A stretch of DNA of 64,000 bases from contig WFMF01000208.1 in NCBI GenBank assembly GCA_011033025.1, positions 234,877 to 298,876 on the forward strand, written 5' to 3'. Positions within the stretch are counted from its first letter, which is position 1; each line of letters opens with the position of its first letter. Source of the stretch: Beroe forskalii. Its lineage: Eukaryota; Ctenophora; Nuda; Beroida; Beroidae. The notes under the pieces were generated by a model, which did no database searches, was not told the DNA's origin, and saw nothing but the letters and a program-made list of their open reading frames with translations. Both the position numbers and the translations under genes were made by a program. This document shows positions 1 to 12,250 of the stretch, one piece after another.

Positions 1-1669
1 TATGAAGAACAATACTGTTTTTTTCTGAGACTATTGACCTAGGTTATCAAGGTATAAAAATCGGACTATTTTTTATCTGACTTTCCCAGTCTGATGAGAT
101 AGTGAAGAATTTTCAATCCAATGGACCAGTTTGCCATGAATGCATTAGTGCTTGAGCTTGACCTTGGAAAGAAGAATTTGATGATCTCCTTAATACTTTA
201 ATAGAATGTTCTACTATAATAAGTAAATAAAAACTACTACTGTACTTTCACTTGATACTTCCATGACTGTCAAGGAGTATTGGGTTCAAATATCAGAATA
301 TATAATTGATGTTCAATCATTGATGTATATCATCGCTCAGTTTTCCTTCACCACATGGGCCCTCGCAGATCTAACAACATGATCAAACAACATAATCAAC
401 ATAATCAAACTTATACAGATAAGATTTAGATTGGCATAATGGAGTTGACAAGGGAGTCGCTTGTTGTAACAGCTGGTGATTCACACTTTCAATAATTCCT
501 TTTTTTCTGTGTATCAATCCTTGAAGTTTTTGATTGAAACATCAATTTAATGTTTTGATTGTTTTCATGTAAGCATAGATTGCCCTTAAATGGTTTTGTA
601 GAGGTCACAACAAAATATTAATTGAATACATGAGATTATTGTGTTAAGGTTCATAACTGAATTGTTCAGTTACGTGATGACTATACGTTGAATTAATAAC
701 ACATTAAATATAATGGTCACATGGCAAGGTGATAATGCTTTAGTTGATAATTAACATGTATATTAAGTTGATTAATATATAACATGTGTAATGTATAATG
801 ATTTGATCCGGTTTTACTTTTTAAATCTGAGTCAGCAATAAAACAAATAACAAAATATTAGAAGTACATGGAATTATGGCAATTTAATACTGGTTCATAT
901 CTGAGTTGTTGGGTCACCTGATAATTATATAGATTGATTTAATTGCTGATTTGCAGGGGATGGGGTTTGGTACTAGGGTACGATAGGTAATAAGGCACTG
1001 CTTTTATTTGGTGATTAGCATTTATTTAGACTTTACATCTTTAATCTTGTTTGTGACTTAAAAATCTTTTGTCCAGAGGGCAGAAAATGTCGTTAATAAA
1101 AAATCAACTTAAACATTTCAAAGGACTTAAACTATAGATAATTTGTGTAGGAAATGGAGGGAATTAGGTGGGCTCTCAATCATTTCTCTTCTTATACGTT
1201 TACACAGTTAAAATTGTCATCATACAACCAAAGCAAATCGATCCAGTTGAAAGAATTTTCATCACTCTTCAGATCAGTGAACGTGAGAGAGAACTTTCTC
1301 ATTCAAAGTTTTATAACTCGGATTTGAAAAAAGTAAAATCGGATCAAGATGAAAAAATAGATGATGAATATGATTTTTTAATAAGCAAAAACGGAACAAA
1401 TTTAAGCCTTTTTAAAGATGACTGACTTTTTTTATGCAGGAATGGTATCAGACAATAGCTAGCATGACATCTCAATTGTATATTGCCTGCTCTATATGAC
1501 ACTTGCATTTTGCCAAGTGTTATGAAAATTTGAATTGTTTTATTAATTGTTGCGAAAAATTCAAAATTGCTTCTAGCTGGCTTTAAATTTTCGCATTTTT
1601 TACCAACAGTTGGGAGTTGTTCTAGGATTTGATTTCAGCTATTACCACCAGATGGGAGTATATTTTGAT
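1..1669 (+). repeat. Left arm of large inverted repeat
   Basis: Positions 1-1669 reappear in reverse complement at about 2397-4078; for example the start of the window matches the end of the other arm, and 1168-1425 mirrors 2640-2897. The arms differ by scattered substitutions and small indels (as near 95, 230 and 645), so they are not one read folded back without change. The right arm still shows homology to its neighbour past 4078, so the left arm probably extends beyond the window start. An 85-codon open stretch lies in both arms; no known domain is visible in it. Confidence 0.9.
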
Positions 1670-1689
1670 TCGATCAGAGTTTCACTTGT

Positions 1690-2320
1690 TAGCTACTCCT
1701 CTCAACTCATAACTCACCCCTCTTAACTCATAACCCATCCCTCTCCTCTCATAACACACCCCTCCCCACTAATAACACACCCCTCTCAACTCATAAAATC
1801 ATAAAGTAGTAACGCACCCCTCTCCACTCGTAACCCATACCTCTCAACTCATAAAACACCCCTCTTCACTAATAACCCACCCCTCTCCACTTATAAACAC
1901 ACCCTTCCGCATTAATAACACACCATCTCAACTCATAAAGTCATAACACACCCCTCTTCACTCATAACCCCTCTCAACTCATTACACACCCTTTCCACTC
2001 ATAACACACCCCTCTCAACTCATAACGCACCCCTCTTCACTCATAACCCATCCCTCTCCACTCATAACCCATCCCTCTCAACTCATTACACACCCCTTTC
2101 CACTCATAACACACCCCTCTCAACTCATAACACACCCCTCTTCACTCATAACCCCTCTCAACTCATTACACACCCCTTTCCACTCATAACCCACCTCCCT
2201 CAACTCATAACACACTCTTCTCCACTCATAACACACCCCTGTCCCCTCTCCACTCGTAACTCACCCCCTCAATTCATAACACACCCCTCTCCATTCGTAA
2301 CCCCCCTTTTAACTCATCAT
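1690..2320. repeat. Minisatellite, ~20-bp CTCATAACACACCCCTCT-type unit
   Basis: About 30 imperfect copies of a roughly 20-21 bp unit (CTCATAACACACCCCTCTC, with variants CTCATAACCC and CTCATTACAC) fill the spacer between the two arms. The array is directional, pyrimidine-rich on the plus strand, and has no coding potential. Confidence 0.9.
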
Positions 2321-2396
2321 CCCTCATTTCTGCATACAAACCGTCAGGCCAATCAGTCAGGTTGACTTATTTTTACCCATACAAGCTCTAAGTAAG

Positions 2397-4078
2397 ACAA
2401 AATATACTCCCATCAGGTGGTAACAGCTGAAATCAAATCCTAGAACAACTCCCAACTGTTGGTAAAAAATGCGAAAATTTAAAGCCAGCTAGAAGCAATT
2501 TTGAATTTTTCGCAACAATTAATAAAACAATTCAAATTTTCATAACACTTGGCAAAATGCAAGTGTCATATAGAGCAGGCAATATACAATTGAGATGTCA
2601 TGCTAGCTATTGTCTGATACCATTCCTGCATAAAAAAAGTCAGTCATCTTTAAAAAGGCTTAAATTTGTTCCGTTTTTGCTTATTAAAAAATCATATTCA
2701 TCATCTATTTTTTCATCTTGATCCGATTTTACTTTTTTCAAATCCGAGTTATAAAACTTTGAATGAGAAAGTTCTCTCTCACGTTCACTGATCTGAAGAG
2801 TGATGAAAATTCTTTCAACTGGATCGATTTGCTTTGGTTGTATGATGACAATTTTAACTGTGTAAACGTATAAGAAGAGAAATGATTGAGAGCCCACCTA
2901 ATTCCCTCCATTTCCTACACAAATTATCTATAGTTTAAGTCCTTTGAAATGTTTAAGTTGATTTTTTATTAACGACATTTTCTGCCCTCTGGACAAAGAT
3001 TTTAAGTCACAAACAAGATTAAAGATGTAAAGTCTAAATAAATGCTAATCACCAAATAAAAAGCAGTGCCTTATTACCTATCGTACCCTAGTACCAAACC
3101 CCATCCCCTGCAAATCAGCAATTAAATCAATCTATATAATTATCAGGTGACCCAACAACTCAGATATGAACCAGTATTAAATTGCCATAATTCCATGTAC
3201 TTCTAATATTTTGTTATTTGTTTTATTGCTGACTCAGATTTAAAAAGTAAAACCGGATCAAATCATTATACATTACACATGTTATATATTAATCAACTTA
3301 ATATACATGTTAATTATCAACTAAAGCATTATCACCTTGCCATGTGACCATTATATTTAATGTGTTATTAATTCAACGTGTATAGTCATCACGTAACTGA
3401 ACAATTCAGTTATGAACCTTAACTTACAATAATCTCATGTATTCAATTAATATTTTGTTGTGACCTCTACAAAACCATTTAAGGGCAATCTATGCTTACA
3501 TGAAAACAATCAAAACATTGGAAATTGATGTTTCAATCAAAAACTTCCAAGGATTGATACACAGAAAAAAAAAGGAATTATTGAAAGTGTGAATCACCAG
3601 CTGTTACAACAAGCGACTCCCTTGTCAACTCCATTATGCCAATCTAAATCTTATCTGTATAAGTTTGATTATGTTGATTATGTTGTTTGATCATGTTGTT
3701 AGATCTGCGAGGGCCCATGTGGTGAAGGAAAACTGAGCGATGATATACATCAATGATTGAACATCAATTATATATTCTGATATTTGAACCCAATACTCCT
3801 TGACAGTCATGGAAGTATCAAGTGAAAGTACAGTAGTATAGTTTTATTTACTTATTATAGTAGAACATTCTATTAAAGTATTAAGGAGATCATCAAATTC
3901 TTCTTTCCAAGGTCAAGCTCAAGCACTAATGCATTCATGGCAAACTGGTCCATTGGATTGAAGAATTCTTCACTATCTCACATCAGACTGGGAAAGTCAG
4001 ATAAAAAATAGTCCGATTTTTGTCTACCTTGATAACCTAGGTCAATAGTCTCAGAAAAAAACAGTATTGTTCTTCATA
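2397..4078 (-). repeat. Right arm of large inverted repeat
   Basis: Reverse complement of 1-1669. Read on the minus strand its outer part (about 3890-4100) resembles the 3' exons of the RING-finger gene just downstream (4152-4580): both contain a stretch beginning ATGAAGAAC, and an FVINAFVLELGY-like segment is recognisable as decayed sequence. The arm therefore derives from a duplication of that gene's 3' end. Stops and frameshifts show that it is not a working exon set. Confidence 0.85.
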
Positions 4079-4151
4079 AGCACAGGTTCGAGGGTATGAA
4101 TTTCTGTAATCTGTATCACTATACTACTATATGTCCTGAAGCATAACATAC

Positions 4152-4305
4152 TTAGGCAGTTTGAATCACCTGACAGTATCCAAGCTCAAGCACAAATGCA
4201 TTTATGACAAACTTGTTGATTTGATAGAAGAGTTCTTCACAATCTGGTATCAGGCCGGGAAAGTTGACGGTGTAGAAGTCATCGATTGAAGGATACATGG
4301 AGAGT
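4152..4305 (-). CDS. Probable terminal exon of the RING-finger gene
   Basis: On the minus strand a reading frame beginning near GTPLSMYPSIDDFYTV and including FPGLIPDCEELFYQ, then FVINAFVLELGYCQ, runs to a TAA at 4152-4154. No clean AG acceptor in the right phase is visible directly upstream (an in-frame TAA lies just before), so the 5' border is unresolved and a frameshift or sequencing error is possible. Conservation of the segment in the decayed inverted-repeat arms supports it as exon-derived. I do not recognise the domain. Confidence 0.4.
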
Positions 4306-4473
4306 GGTGTGCCACCGAAATCAGTAATTAATAGTTATTGATCCTATTGCCTATAGCCTTCATCTTCTTTGAAACCAGTTGATAATATGATCATTACTCT
4401 TGCTCCATCAAAACCAATTTTGGCTTCTGAAGATTATTCACAAGATATAAAGATAGTCATAGTTGTCGTTTAC

Positions 4474-4580
4474 CTTGTATATCCATGAACAATCTTTCGG
4501 TGGTCTCAGAAAAACAGCACTGTTCTTCATCAGCATATGTTCGATAGCTATGGTGAAGATGTCAGAGGCTGTTCTGGTTC
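4474..4580 (-). CDS. Internal exon of the RING-finger gene
   Basis: A 107-bp segment on the minus strand has a good acceptor (ATGCTTGCAG before 4580) and donor (ACAAG/GTAAAC at 4474). Joined to the donor at 4742 it reads TRTASDIFTIAIEHMLMKNS, then AVFLRPPKDCSWIYK, open throughout and ending in phase 0. A degenerate copy sits at the very start of the window and at the end of the right arm. The exon calls rest on splice sites and frame; the protein segment matches no family I know. Confidence 0.6.
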
Positions 4581-4741
4581 CTGCAAGCATAAATTAGTCA
4601 GACTAAATGAAAATTGAAATCTTAAAAGCATAAAGTTGTTCTGTTTTGTCTTTTGTTAATCCGATTCATCTATTGTTATTTTCATTTTGATCCAGTTTTA
4701 CTTTTCTAGATCTGAGTGACCGATTAATAGATAATTCTAAC

Positions 4742-5133
4742 CTGAATCTCCGTACTGAAGAAGTGAAGAGACTTCTTCTGGCTGCATTGAAGAGCTACTT
4801 CAGGAGGATTCGCTGGTGTCTCGAGTTTTCCACGTCCTCCCTTGACCTGAAGGGCTCGTCTTCACCAAGGTCGAGGGGAGGCCTCTCGATCTGAGTGGTG
4901 TGGTGGCTCTGCAAGGCAGGAAGGGCAATCTTGTTATCATTCCATTCTCCAACTCTCCGTTTCAGGGCGTGGGATAACTCTTCTCGGCAGATAGGGCAGA
5001 TTGAATGGATCTTGAACCTCCCTTTGATGCAGAGCCAGCAGAACTCGTGGTTACACCCCCTTGTAGATGCGGCAGGGTTGATCGTGGTGATGCAGCAGTA
5101 GCAGATGTCACAGATTGACATCCCGGATAGCAT
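4742..5133 (-). CDS. RING-type (C3HC4) zinc-finger protein, 5' exon
   Basis: The minus-strand frame starts MLSGMSICDICYCC and shows a C3HC4 RING finger: CDIC, then CNHEFCWLC, then CPIC (residues about 8-49). RING fingers of this class usually make a protein an E3 ubiquitin ligase. The FCWLC-then-CPICREEL spacing resembles RNF146-type RINGs, but no WWE domain is visible. The frame runs to a TAG at about 4795; a donor (GATTCAG/GTTAGA) at 4742 lies in a different frame that joins the next exon correctly. Either a one-base error sits near 4800-4830, or the short 112-residue form is the real end. Substrate unknown. Confidence 0.7.
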
Positions 5134-5395
5134 TGTATAGTAGCTACTAGCTGTTGATGATGCATGAAGATGTGGATGAGCAGTATCCTAAAGATCCAAT
5201 ATTTCTATGTTTTTTCTATGAATTAACTTCCCCCGAATGTTTCAGTTTACTCTACAGACAAATACATAGCTTAATAAGACACTCACCTCGTCTATACACT
5301 ATAGCAAGCAGCCTCTAATCATGTGACATCCATACTTTTTTACGCATAAGAATCATCTCGTAACCCACCACATCAGAGGTAATTCACCTTAACAC

Positions 5396-5680
5396 TAGCG
5401 CTCACGCCACCCTCCAGCAGTTTCAGTTATGACATCAGATCATTATCATGAACAGTGGATATGGTTAGAGTCAAACATGTAATATCATAATACCTCGACA
5501 TTCAAAAGAGCAGTTAACCCTCAGGGAGATATGGCACAGCCATATGCACATGCCCACATGAGCCATGTTGTATCCAATATTTCACTAACTAGCCCTTATT
5601 ATTCTTAGGGTTACAACTATCCCTCTGTGGTAGGGGTGATTAAGCAGTGTTAAAAGTTATACAACTATGATCAAACCTGC
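5396..5680. repeat. Interspersed repeat, copy 1
   Basis: A block containing AGGGAGATATGGCACAGCC, a CCACATGAGCC segment and a TAGGGTTACAACTA segment recurs in diverged form at 7505-7790, with part of it at about 7350-7500. It has no coding content. Copies are direct and old (many substitutions). Class unknown. Confidence 0.7.
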
Positions 5681-5817
5681 AATTGATCGCACTCTTTAGA
5701 TTGTATGGACGACATCATTGTAAACATCTGTCTTGTAAACCAGTCAATTATGAAGAAATATTACTGGTCTCAGACTCAAGTACAACAATAATGTGACATT
5801 ATGACATAATCCCCTTC

Positions 5818-6442
5818 CTAATGAAGCGGACCTTGAGGGGGGCTCCTCCTCGATCTTCTTCCTGAGCCCCCACCAGTTCTATCATTCCTCCTCACATCTG
5901 TCCAGATATAGAAACAACCTCCGAAAACTTTGTGACTTTTCCAGCTCAAGAACTCTTCCTGAGGATCAGAAGTGCAGAGGCTCCACTGAACTTTCACTGA
6001 CCTTGTGACACCTGTTTTCTTTTTCCCCATCCTACTGTGGTCATGTCTCAGCTTCAGCTTGCATGTTCCTCAACATGCAAGTACAACTTTGTAACTGAGA
6101 ACTTCATTTTTTGATTCGTTGAGACCGAAAATAGTGACATTTTTTGGCATGGTCTTCCTCCTCAATCACAGTCTTTACCACCTTCTGAAGAGACTTAGTA
6201 CACATTGGGATCTGATTGCCGGAGACTGCTGCACTGTAGGTCTTGATCTCTTTGATGGAGTCAGCCACTGACTCACTCACTGCTTCACTGATGCTCAGAT
6301 TCATGGGCTGATCCTTGCACTCGACGAGATCTTCCTGTATATCCATTACTTTCTCCTGTAACACATTCGTTTTGTGGAACAACTTTTTCTTAGAATTTTT
6401 CAGGTTCCTGATCAACTTGTTCTGCTTCACGATATGACCCAT
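5818..6442 (-). pseudogene. Decayed LINE ORF1-like fragment
   Basis: Minus-strand frames at 6442-6104 and 6030-5818 resemble the ORF1 proteins of invertebrate LINEs: a lysine-rich coiled-coil start, then VVKTVIEEEDHAKK, equivalent to VKSAVSEEDRLNN in the ORF1 at 38.7 kb, and a second part with GVTRSVKVQ and WKSHK that would fit the same family's basic C-terminal region. Frameshifts and stops separate the parts and no reverse transcriptase follows. Dead fragment; call based on motif resemblance only. Confidence 0.55.
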
Positions 6443-6969
6443 GCAACGGTGACCAATTTCGCTAGCACCTCTTTTCTTTCATGACTGATGTACACATGTA
6501 CAACTGTAAGTTAGAATCTACAAGGGATCCTTCTGGTTCAAAGCATGAACTGGTGCCAATCGTCTTCATGATATCCCCATTCCATAATAAGGAAGCTTCA
6601 CCCACATCACAGCGTGGGACTTTGATCAGGCATCATACAAGTATATGCCTAGGTACACTTGTATAATAATATTATGCTCAAACTAGTGGCTTCAACAAGT
6701 TTTGATAAGCAACTATAAATTTATCACGTATATGAAAAGAGATATTATGTAGAATATGAATGGCTAATTTCTGTTTGGATTCCTGTTAAGATTATGTGAT
6801 ACAATTGTGTAATTGTGCAATTAGCGAATCACGTGATGCAATTACCAAATAATTAAATCAGCTACTGTAATAATTTTGTTACCTAAACCACAAGGATTCC
6901 CTTTTTTCCATTATAGGTACATAAACAGCTTTTGCTATAACCAGATGACCTACTAACCTAGTACTAAAG

Positions 6970-7290
6970 TGCCAGGACTGAGATTGAGCCATCCAAATGA
7001 GGCCATTGTATTGAGCCAGCAGTCGAAAATATGGGAGACACTCAACAGTCTAAGCTAGGGTTGGGCTAGCAACCAAGGGTTCAGAGTTAAGCCAGTAACC
7101 GATGGTTTGGAATTGAGCCGACAGCCGAGAGTGTGGAATTGAGACAGTAGCCGAGGGTATGGGATTGATCCAGCATTCGAGTGTATAGGGTTGAGCAGCT
7201 AGTCTAAGGTTGGTGGAAGGTTCAGGGCAAGAGCTAAACCAAGATCCGAGCCTCGAGGCTACAGCTGAGCCATCGGCCGAGGATGGGTGG
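6970..7290. repeat. Degenerate ~33-bp tandem repeat
   Basis: Roughly eight imperfect units built on a GAATTGAGCCAGCAGCCGAGGGT-like theme (shown abbreviated; wording varies from unit to unit) follow each other here. No coding content is supported; open stretches on either strand are by-products of the repeat. Confidence 0.6.
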
Positions 7291-7504
7291 AGGGAGCTCA
7301 ATGTAAAGAGTTAGTTAAAACCAGGGCTATGGTTGAAGCAAGGGTTAGGGGAGGGCTGAGTGAAGTGCCCAGGTGCATGAGGCCTATCCACATGACTCAT
7401 ATGGTATCAACCCTTTGTCCTAGGGTTTCAGCTACCTACTTGGCTAGGGCTGATTCACAAGAGTTAAGCAACTGTGTTCTAACATACATTACACTACCGG
7501 TCAC

Positions 7505-7790
7505 GTGACTAAACCCCCCTAACAATCACAGTTATGACGTCACATCAATATCATATCCTTAAATACCATATCACGTGACCTGCAGCGGACATGGCAAGAG
7601 TCTGACGTGTAATATCACAATACCCCGAGGCTCAACTTAGCCTTCAGGGAGATATGGTACAGCCATATCCACATGAGTCACGTGGTACCCACTAACCAAC
7701 CCTTTGTCCTAGGGTAACAGCTACCCCCTGTGCTAGGGCTGATTCACTAGTGTTAAGCAACTGTGTTCAAACATACATTATATATCTACT
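7505..7790. repeat. Interspersed repeat, copy 2
   Basis: Second diverged copy of the repeat at 5396-5680; both carry TTATGAC near one end, then a shared AATATCA run, GGGAGATATGG and a GTGTTAAGCAACTGT or GTGTTAAAAGTTAT tail. It includes several CACGTG-like sites, also present in the partial copy before it. Confidence 0.65.
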
Positions 7791-8002
7791 CAGGTTTTTA
7801 TGATGAATTCTTCTTTTAATTCATCCTCATAAACCTGCAATTATAAAACAAGCATTCTTTATCAGTGTAAACAATCACCTTATTGTAATAACTTAATAAA
7901 TTCAAAAACCCATGCTAATATTCCTTTACTTTCCATCCCCTTTGACTTGAAAATAAAACAAATCAATTCAAATAAAAACCAAAAACTCCCTCTGTTTTGC
8001 AG

Positions 8003-8181
8003 GCCGGTTCCTGGTTTTCACCTGCCTCCTCCTCTTCGGAATCCTCCTCTCATTCCGACTGGAAGGGGTAATTGAGGGATCCTACTGGGGGGTGTTCGTG
8101 CCCCTTTGGATCTGGAAGTTCGTGATGATGGCCGGGTGCACTGTCGGCATCCGATCCTACGTTCTGCAGCAGGAAGTTTTA
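8003..8181 (+). CDS. TMEM185-like membrane protein, single internal exon
   Basis: A 179-bp exon lies between TCTGTTTTGCAG and the donor GTGAGT. It reads RFLVFTCLLLFGILLSFRLE, then GVIEGSYWGVFVPLWIWKFV, then MMAGCTVGIRSYVLQQEVL. This fits the N-terminal part of the TMEM185 (FAM11) family, in which LLLF, LRLDG, SYWAVFAP and LWK occur in the same order; the family are multi-pass membrane proteins of unclear function. The exon covers two hydrophobic segments joined by a short loop. Base composition is far more GC-rich than its surroundings, as expected of coding sequence. The first exon and the rest of the gene were not found nearby, so this is either an exon of a gene with very long introns or an isolated duplicate. 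Confidence 0.8.
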
Positions 8182-9365
8182 GTGAGTTCTGGAGAATACT
8201 ACTTTGCCTATTTTGAAACGCAAGAAATGCAAGGAAATATTTTTCTTGGGTTTTCAATACCTGGCAAGGAAGGTACTCTGTAGCAAACGTCCTACGTCAC
8301 TTTTTTAGATATTTAATTCACTTTCCCGAGAAAGCATAAAAGTAGCAAATTACGAATAACATTGATTTTCTAAGAACCTGCTGGGCCCTTATCAAACGCA
8401 AGGAAATGATTGAATATAGTTATTTTACAAGTTTTTTGTCCACTTTAGGCTACTCAAATAATTTGTTAGAATTAGACCAATCTTTACGAGGGCTACTATA
8501 TAAACGATGCCCTACTAAAATATTTAAGATCTTATATTGTTACATCAATTTGTCATCTAGAGCAGCTTTTAAAAAACGCAACATTATTCATATCAAAGGA
8601 GATTGACATGAAGTTGCACGACGCACGTGTTGCTATGGTATTCAGTGCTTGCGCGCACAAGTTATGATTTTACGATTTCTTTTATTGTACGCTATGATAC
8701 TGTGCTGTAGATAAATGTTTGTGTATGTAAAACGAATTTCATGAATTCATGAATGGCAACCATCAACCAATCCACCTCAAATTCTGGACGGAAAATGTAC
8801 CACTACAAACCGCTATTTCATGCATATCCCTTGTTATAGAATAGTTTATTGTTGGTAAACTTTCAAACACAAGGATTTGTTTTTATCTCCGTTTCAAAGA
8901 CCACGGACTTCTTTTATCAGCAAGTATGAAAAAGCATCCATAACTGGAAATAATATTTAATGGGCCTCTTTACAGAGCCCTGATGTCTGAATTCTGTCTA
9001 ATAGTTGTGTCTCATGATATACTTCATCGGAAAAATCGACAGTGTATTTATTAACCCACTGTTCCATTTGATAATGAATTCGACCAAATTAGCGTATGTG
9101 TTGATTGTAAATAAAACGCGCGCGTAAGCCAATTCTACGGTTATTAATAAACTGATACGCTGCCGAAGATTAATTTCGAATGTAAAATTTGAACGCTCCA
9201 TGAACACCAATTTTGTTCTAAAAACAGCGAAATGAAGTTTTTCAGCACTATTCTTAGTCTGCTCTTCCCCTCAGCATTTTCATTTTCAACCCACACAGCC
9301 ATTTAAATATTTTTTGTGCTTATAAATAATGTTTGTGAATGTAAGACGAATACATAATGAATACC
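8182..9365. repeat. Diverged direct repeat, unit 1
   Basis: From about 8398, starting GCAAGGAAATGATTG, the sequence repeats at 9369-10230. Shared blocks include TTTGTTAGAATTAGACCAAT, TTACGAGGGCTACT, and later TGAATTC-TCAACCAATCCACCTC. No coding content is supported. If the TMEM185-like exon belongs to a gene, this is intron. Confidence 0.75.
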
Positions 9366-9368
9366 ATC

Positions 9369-10230
9369 GCAAGGAAATGATTGGATATAGTCATTTTAAA
9401 AGTTTTTGTTGTCCACATATGACATAAGGCGACTCAAATAATTTGTTAGAATTAGACCAATCTTTACGAGGGCTACTTTATAAACGATGTCCTACTGAAA
9501 TATTAAAGATCTTACATTATTACATTGAATTTGTCATCTAGAGCAGCTTTTTAAAAACGCAGCATTTGTCATATCAAGGGAGATTGACATGAAGTTGCAC
9601 GTGGTGCTATGGCATTCAGTTTCTGCGCGCACAAGTGATGATTTTATGATTTATCTTATTGTACCCTATTATATAATATTGTGCTGCAAATAATGACAAT
9701 CTTAATGTTTTTAAGAAAAAGCTTAAGACATATTATTTTGATATTGCCTTTGAATCCCTTAAATAAGTATTAGAAGTATTTGACTATAACTTTTACGAGT
9801 CGCTTTAGATGGCTGGATTTTGTTTTAAAGCATAGCGTCTTTAACTTAGGATCTTTAATAGCTTTAAAGCGATACATAAATGTAGATTATTTATTTATTT
9901 ATTTATAATGAAGTTTTTGTGTAAAACTGTAAAACGAATCTCATGAATGACAACTATCAACCAATCCACCTCAAATTCTAGACGGAAAACGTACATCTAC
10001 AAACTACCATTTCATGCCTATCCCAGGTTATTGAATAATTTATTGTTGGTAAACTTTCAAACACAAAGATTTATTTTTATCTCCGTTTGATTCCTGCCAT
10101 GTCTTCCTCTATCAGCAAGTATTATAAAGCATCCATAACTGGAAATAATATTTCAAAGGTCTCATTACAGAGCCCTAAAATCAATACCGTGTGAATTCTG
10201 GAAAAGTTGAGTCTCATGATACACTTCATC
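9369..10230. repeat. Diverged direct repeat, unit 2
   Basis: Second copy of the block starting at 8398, roughly 85-90 percent similar by eye, with an extra segment around 9690-9910 that holds a short (TTTA)n tract. Noncoding. Confidence 0.75.
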
Positions 10231-10419
10231 GGAAATATCGACGGTGAATTTATTTACCCACTGTCAGTCCATTAGCATAAGTGTCGACCGTTTCGATTAT
10301 ATTACGACACTGAAAAGATCAATAGTTTTTCCACGACTATAGGAGGTGACTAGGTCATGAGATTGAAAATAGCGCGTTAACCATAACCCTTGGCAATCTG
10401 ATGTTATTCAAACGCAAGG

Positions 10420-12250
10420 AAATCTTTTTTCTTACGTTATCAATATAGGTTGGTGCGAGGTGAAGTTGTTTCGAGTGGTTTCGGCTAGTTCCGAAACATA
10501 TTTTTAGATGGCTTATCACTATTCGGAGTTGTAAGCCGTTAAAGCGAAAGGAATTTAAGAACGTATCATACTACATTCAGTGGAACCTATATTTAATCTA
10601 TGAAGTTACAGGAAAATAGGCCCTTCTTGATTCGTTTGTGGTTTTGGGAAGCATTTCATCAGTTGTTCAGAGTTCAGAAATTCTCATGAATAGATCCTAC
10701 TATGACAATCTGTAACACACTGTTAATCGAATGTGCGTCGTTGCTTCCTATCTTTATTCTAGATCTGAAGAAATTTAAAAGTTACCTTCCACACTTGAGG
10801 GGGTTCAACTTGGCTTACCTTGTTTCGTTTCTCAAACACAAGGATTCGTGGTTTTCATATCAATATTTAGTTTTGCTGTTGAAACTTCAGTAGACACTTT
10901 TGGGTCTATATTCACCGGTTTATATTTACTAAAAATCTTTGTACGGGGGCTCACAACTGGTCTTAGCACCAGGCCTCCATCCTAAACGCCGTGTAAGAGA
11001 AACAGGCGGTTCAACGTTATCTACTCACTACATTGAGCTATGATAATGACGTCATCCTAACTGCCTATTTGCCGTGCGCGGCGTATAATATGTGCCTATT
11101 TCGTGAATTTAAACCTCGCTTTGATGTACAGATCACATCGACGTATTAACGCTCCATAACTTTTGATGGCGTGCAACTTCCAACTCAGCTCTCACAGTAA
11201 GAAGTAATGTTAATTGTTTCAATGTCTGACACCGCATTATGATTTGATTGGAGGATTGGGTCGTGTGCGTAAAACAGGCGTTTCTGAGGCCTACATCAAA
11301 GATCGGCCCATTCAAAAGTTTTGATCTGTGTTCTCGAACAAAACTACCAAGTTTCAAGGGGTTTTCTCAATAAACGTACGAGTATTAGATAGATTTTACA
11401 GTTGCTTAGCGTTAGTGGTTTGCGTGGGCTCTGTGATTACAAGAATGGTCGCTTTTTGAAAAACACATAACATCAGCTTGATGCGGTTAATAAAACTTGC
11501 TGGTAGCTGGCGATGTCATCTATAAAAACAGTAAAAACAAGATATTGACTTCCAACTCCCGGCCCCATTGGACATGCTGCTTTGTTTTCGATCTTCATTC
11601 TGGATTTTAAAAAGTTAACATTCAAAATGAAGGAAATCGAACTTGCCTTGATCCATTTTTTAAACTCAAGGATTCCTGGTTTTCATACCAATATTGTGTT
11701 TCACCGATGTTGAACTGGCGATTACTCAGATGTGACTGTAAAGAAAAAGTCAATCTTTATACGGAGGCCCAAAATTGGTCAAAGCACCAGGCCTCTATCC
11801 TTATAAGGCAACATCTATACTTTCAAATCGCGTTAGAAGTTTTCCCGCGCATGTGGTTACACAAAAAAACGCGTTTTGAAAAATTCATAACAATGAAAAG
11901 CAGAATATCATCTCCGAAACCAGGGCTGCCCCTAAAAGTACTTGCTCCATTGTTTCTATCTTCATTGTAGAATTTTCAAAAATGTACATTCAAAATGAAG
12001 TGAATCAAAAGTGATGTACTTTGATCCGTTTTTCAAACGCAAGGATTCTTGGTCTCCGTATCAATATTGCGTTTCACCGATTAAATTCCAGCAGACACTT
12101 TTTGGGTCTATATTCACAACTTTTTATTTACTATAAAAAATATTTTCACGGAGGCTCACAACTGGTCAAAGCACCAGTCGCCTCTTCTTATGTGGCATTT
12201 TGGAGAAAAAGTAACGTGGCTACTTTGAGGAAACTTTAGCAAGGTAAACT
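10420..12250. repeat. Three degenerate ~0.4-0.9 kb direct repeats
   Basis: The theme AACNCAAGGATTC followed by a TTTTCATATCAATATT-like block, a TTCACCGAT block and GGAGGCTCACAACTGGTC, then AGCACCAGGCCTC, recurs at about 10840, 11660 and 12030. It is related by its AAACGCAAGGA start to the unit at 8398. Nothing coding is supported. 12250-13050 holds one more CACAAGGATTC copy at 12868 and otherwise unique AT-rich sequence. Confidence 0.6.

Noticed and set aside
1168-1425. 85-codon frame in both arms of the inverted repeat as a gene
   Set aside because: No domain or conservation beyond the duplication itself; the arms are decayed copies of noncoding and exon-flanking DNA.
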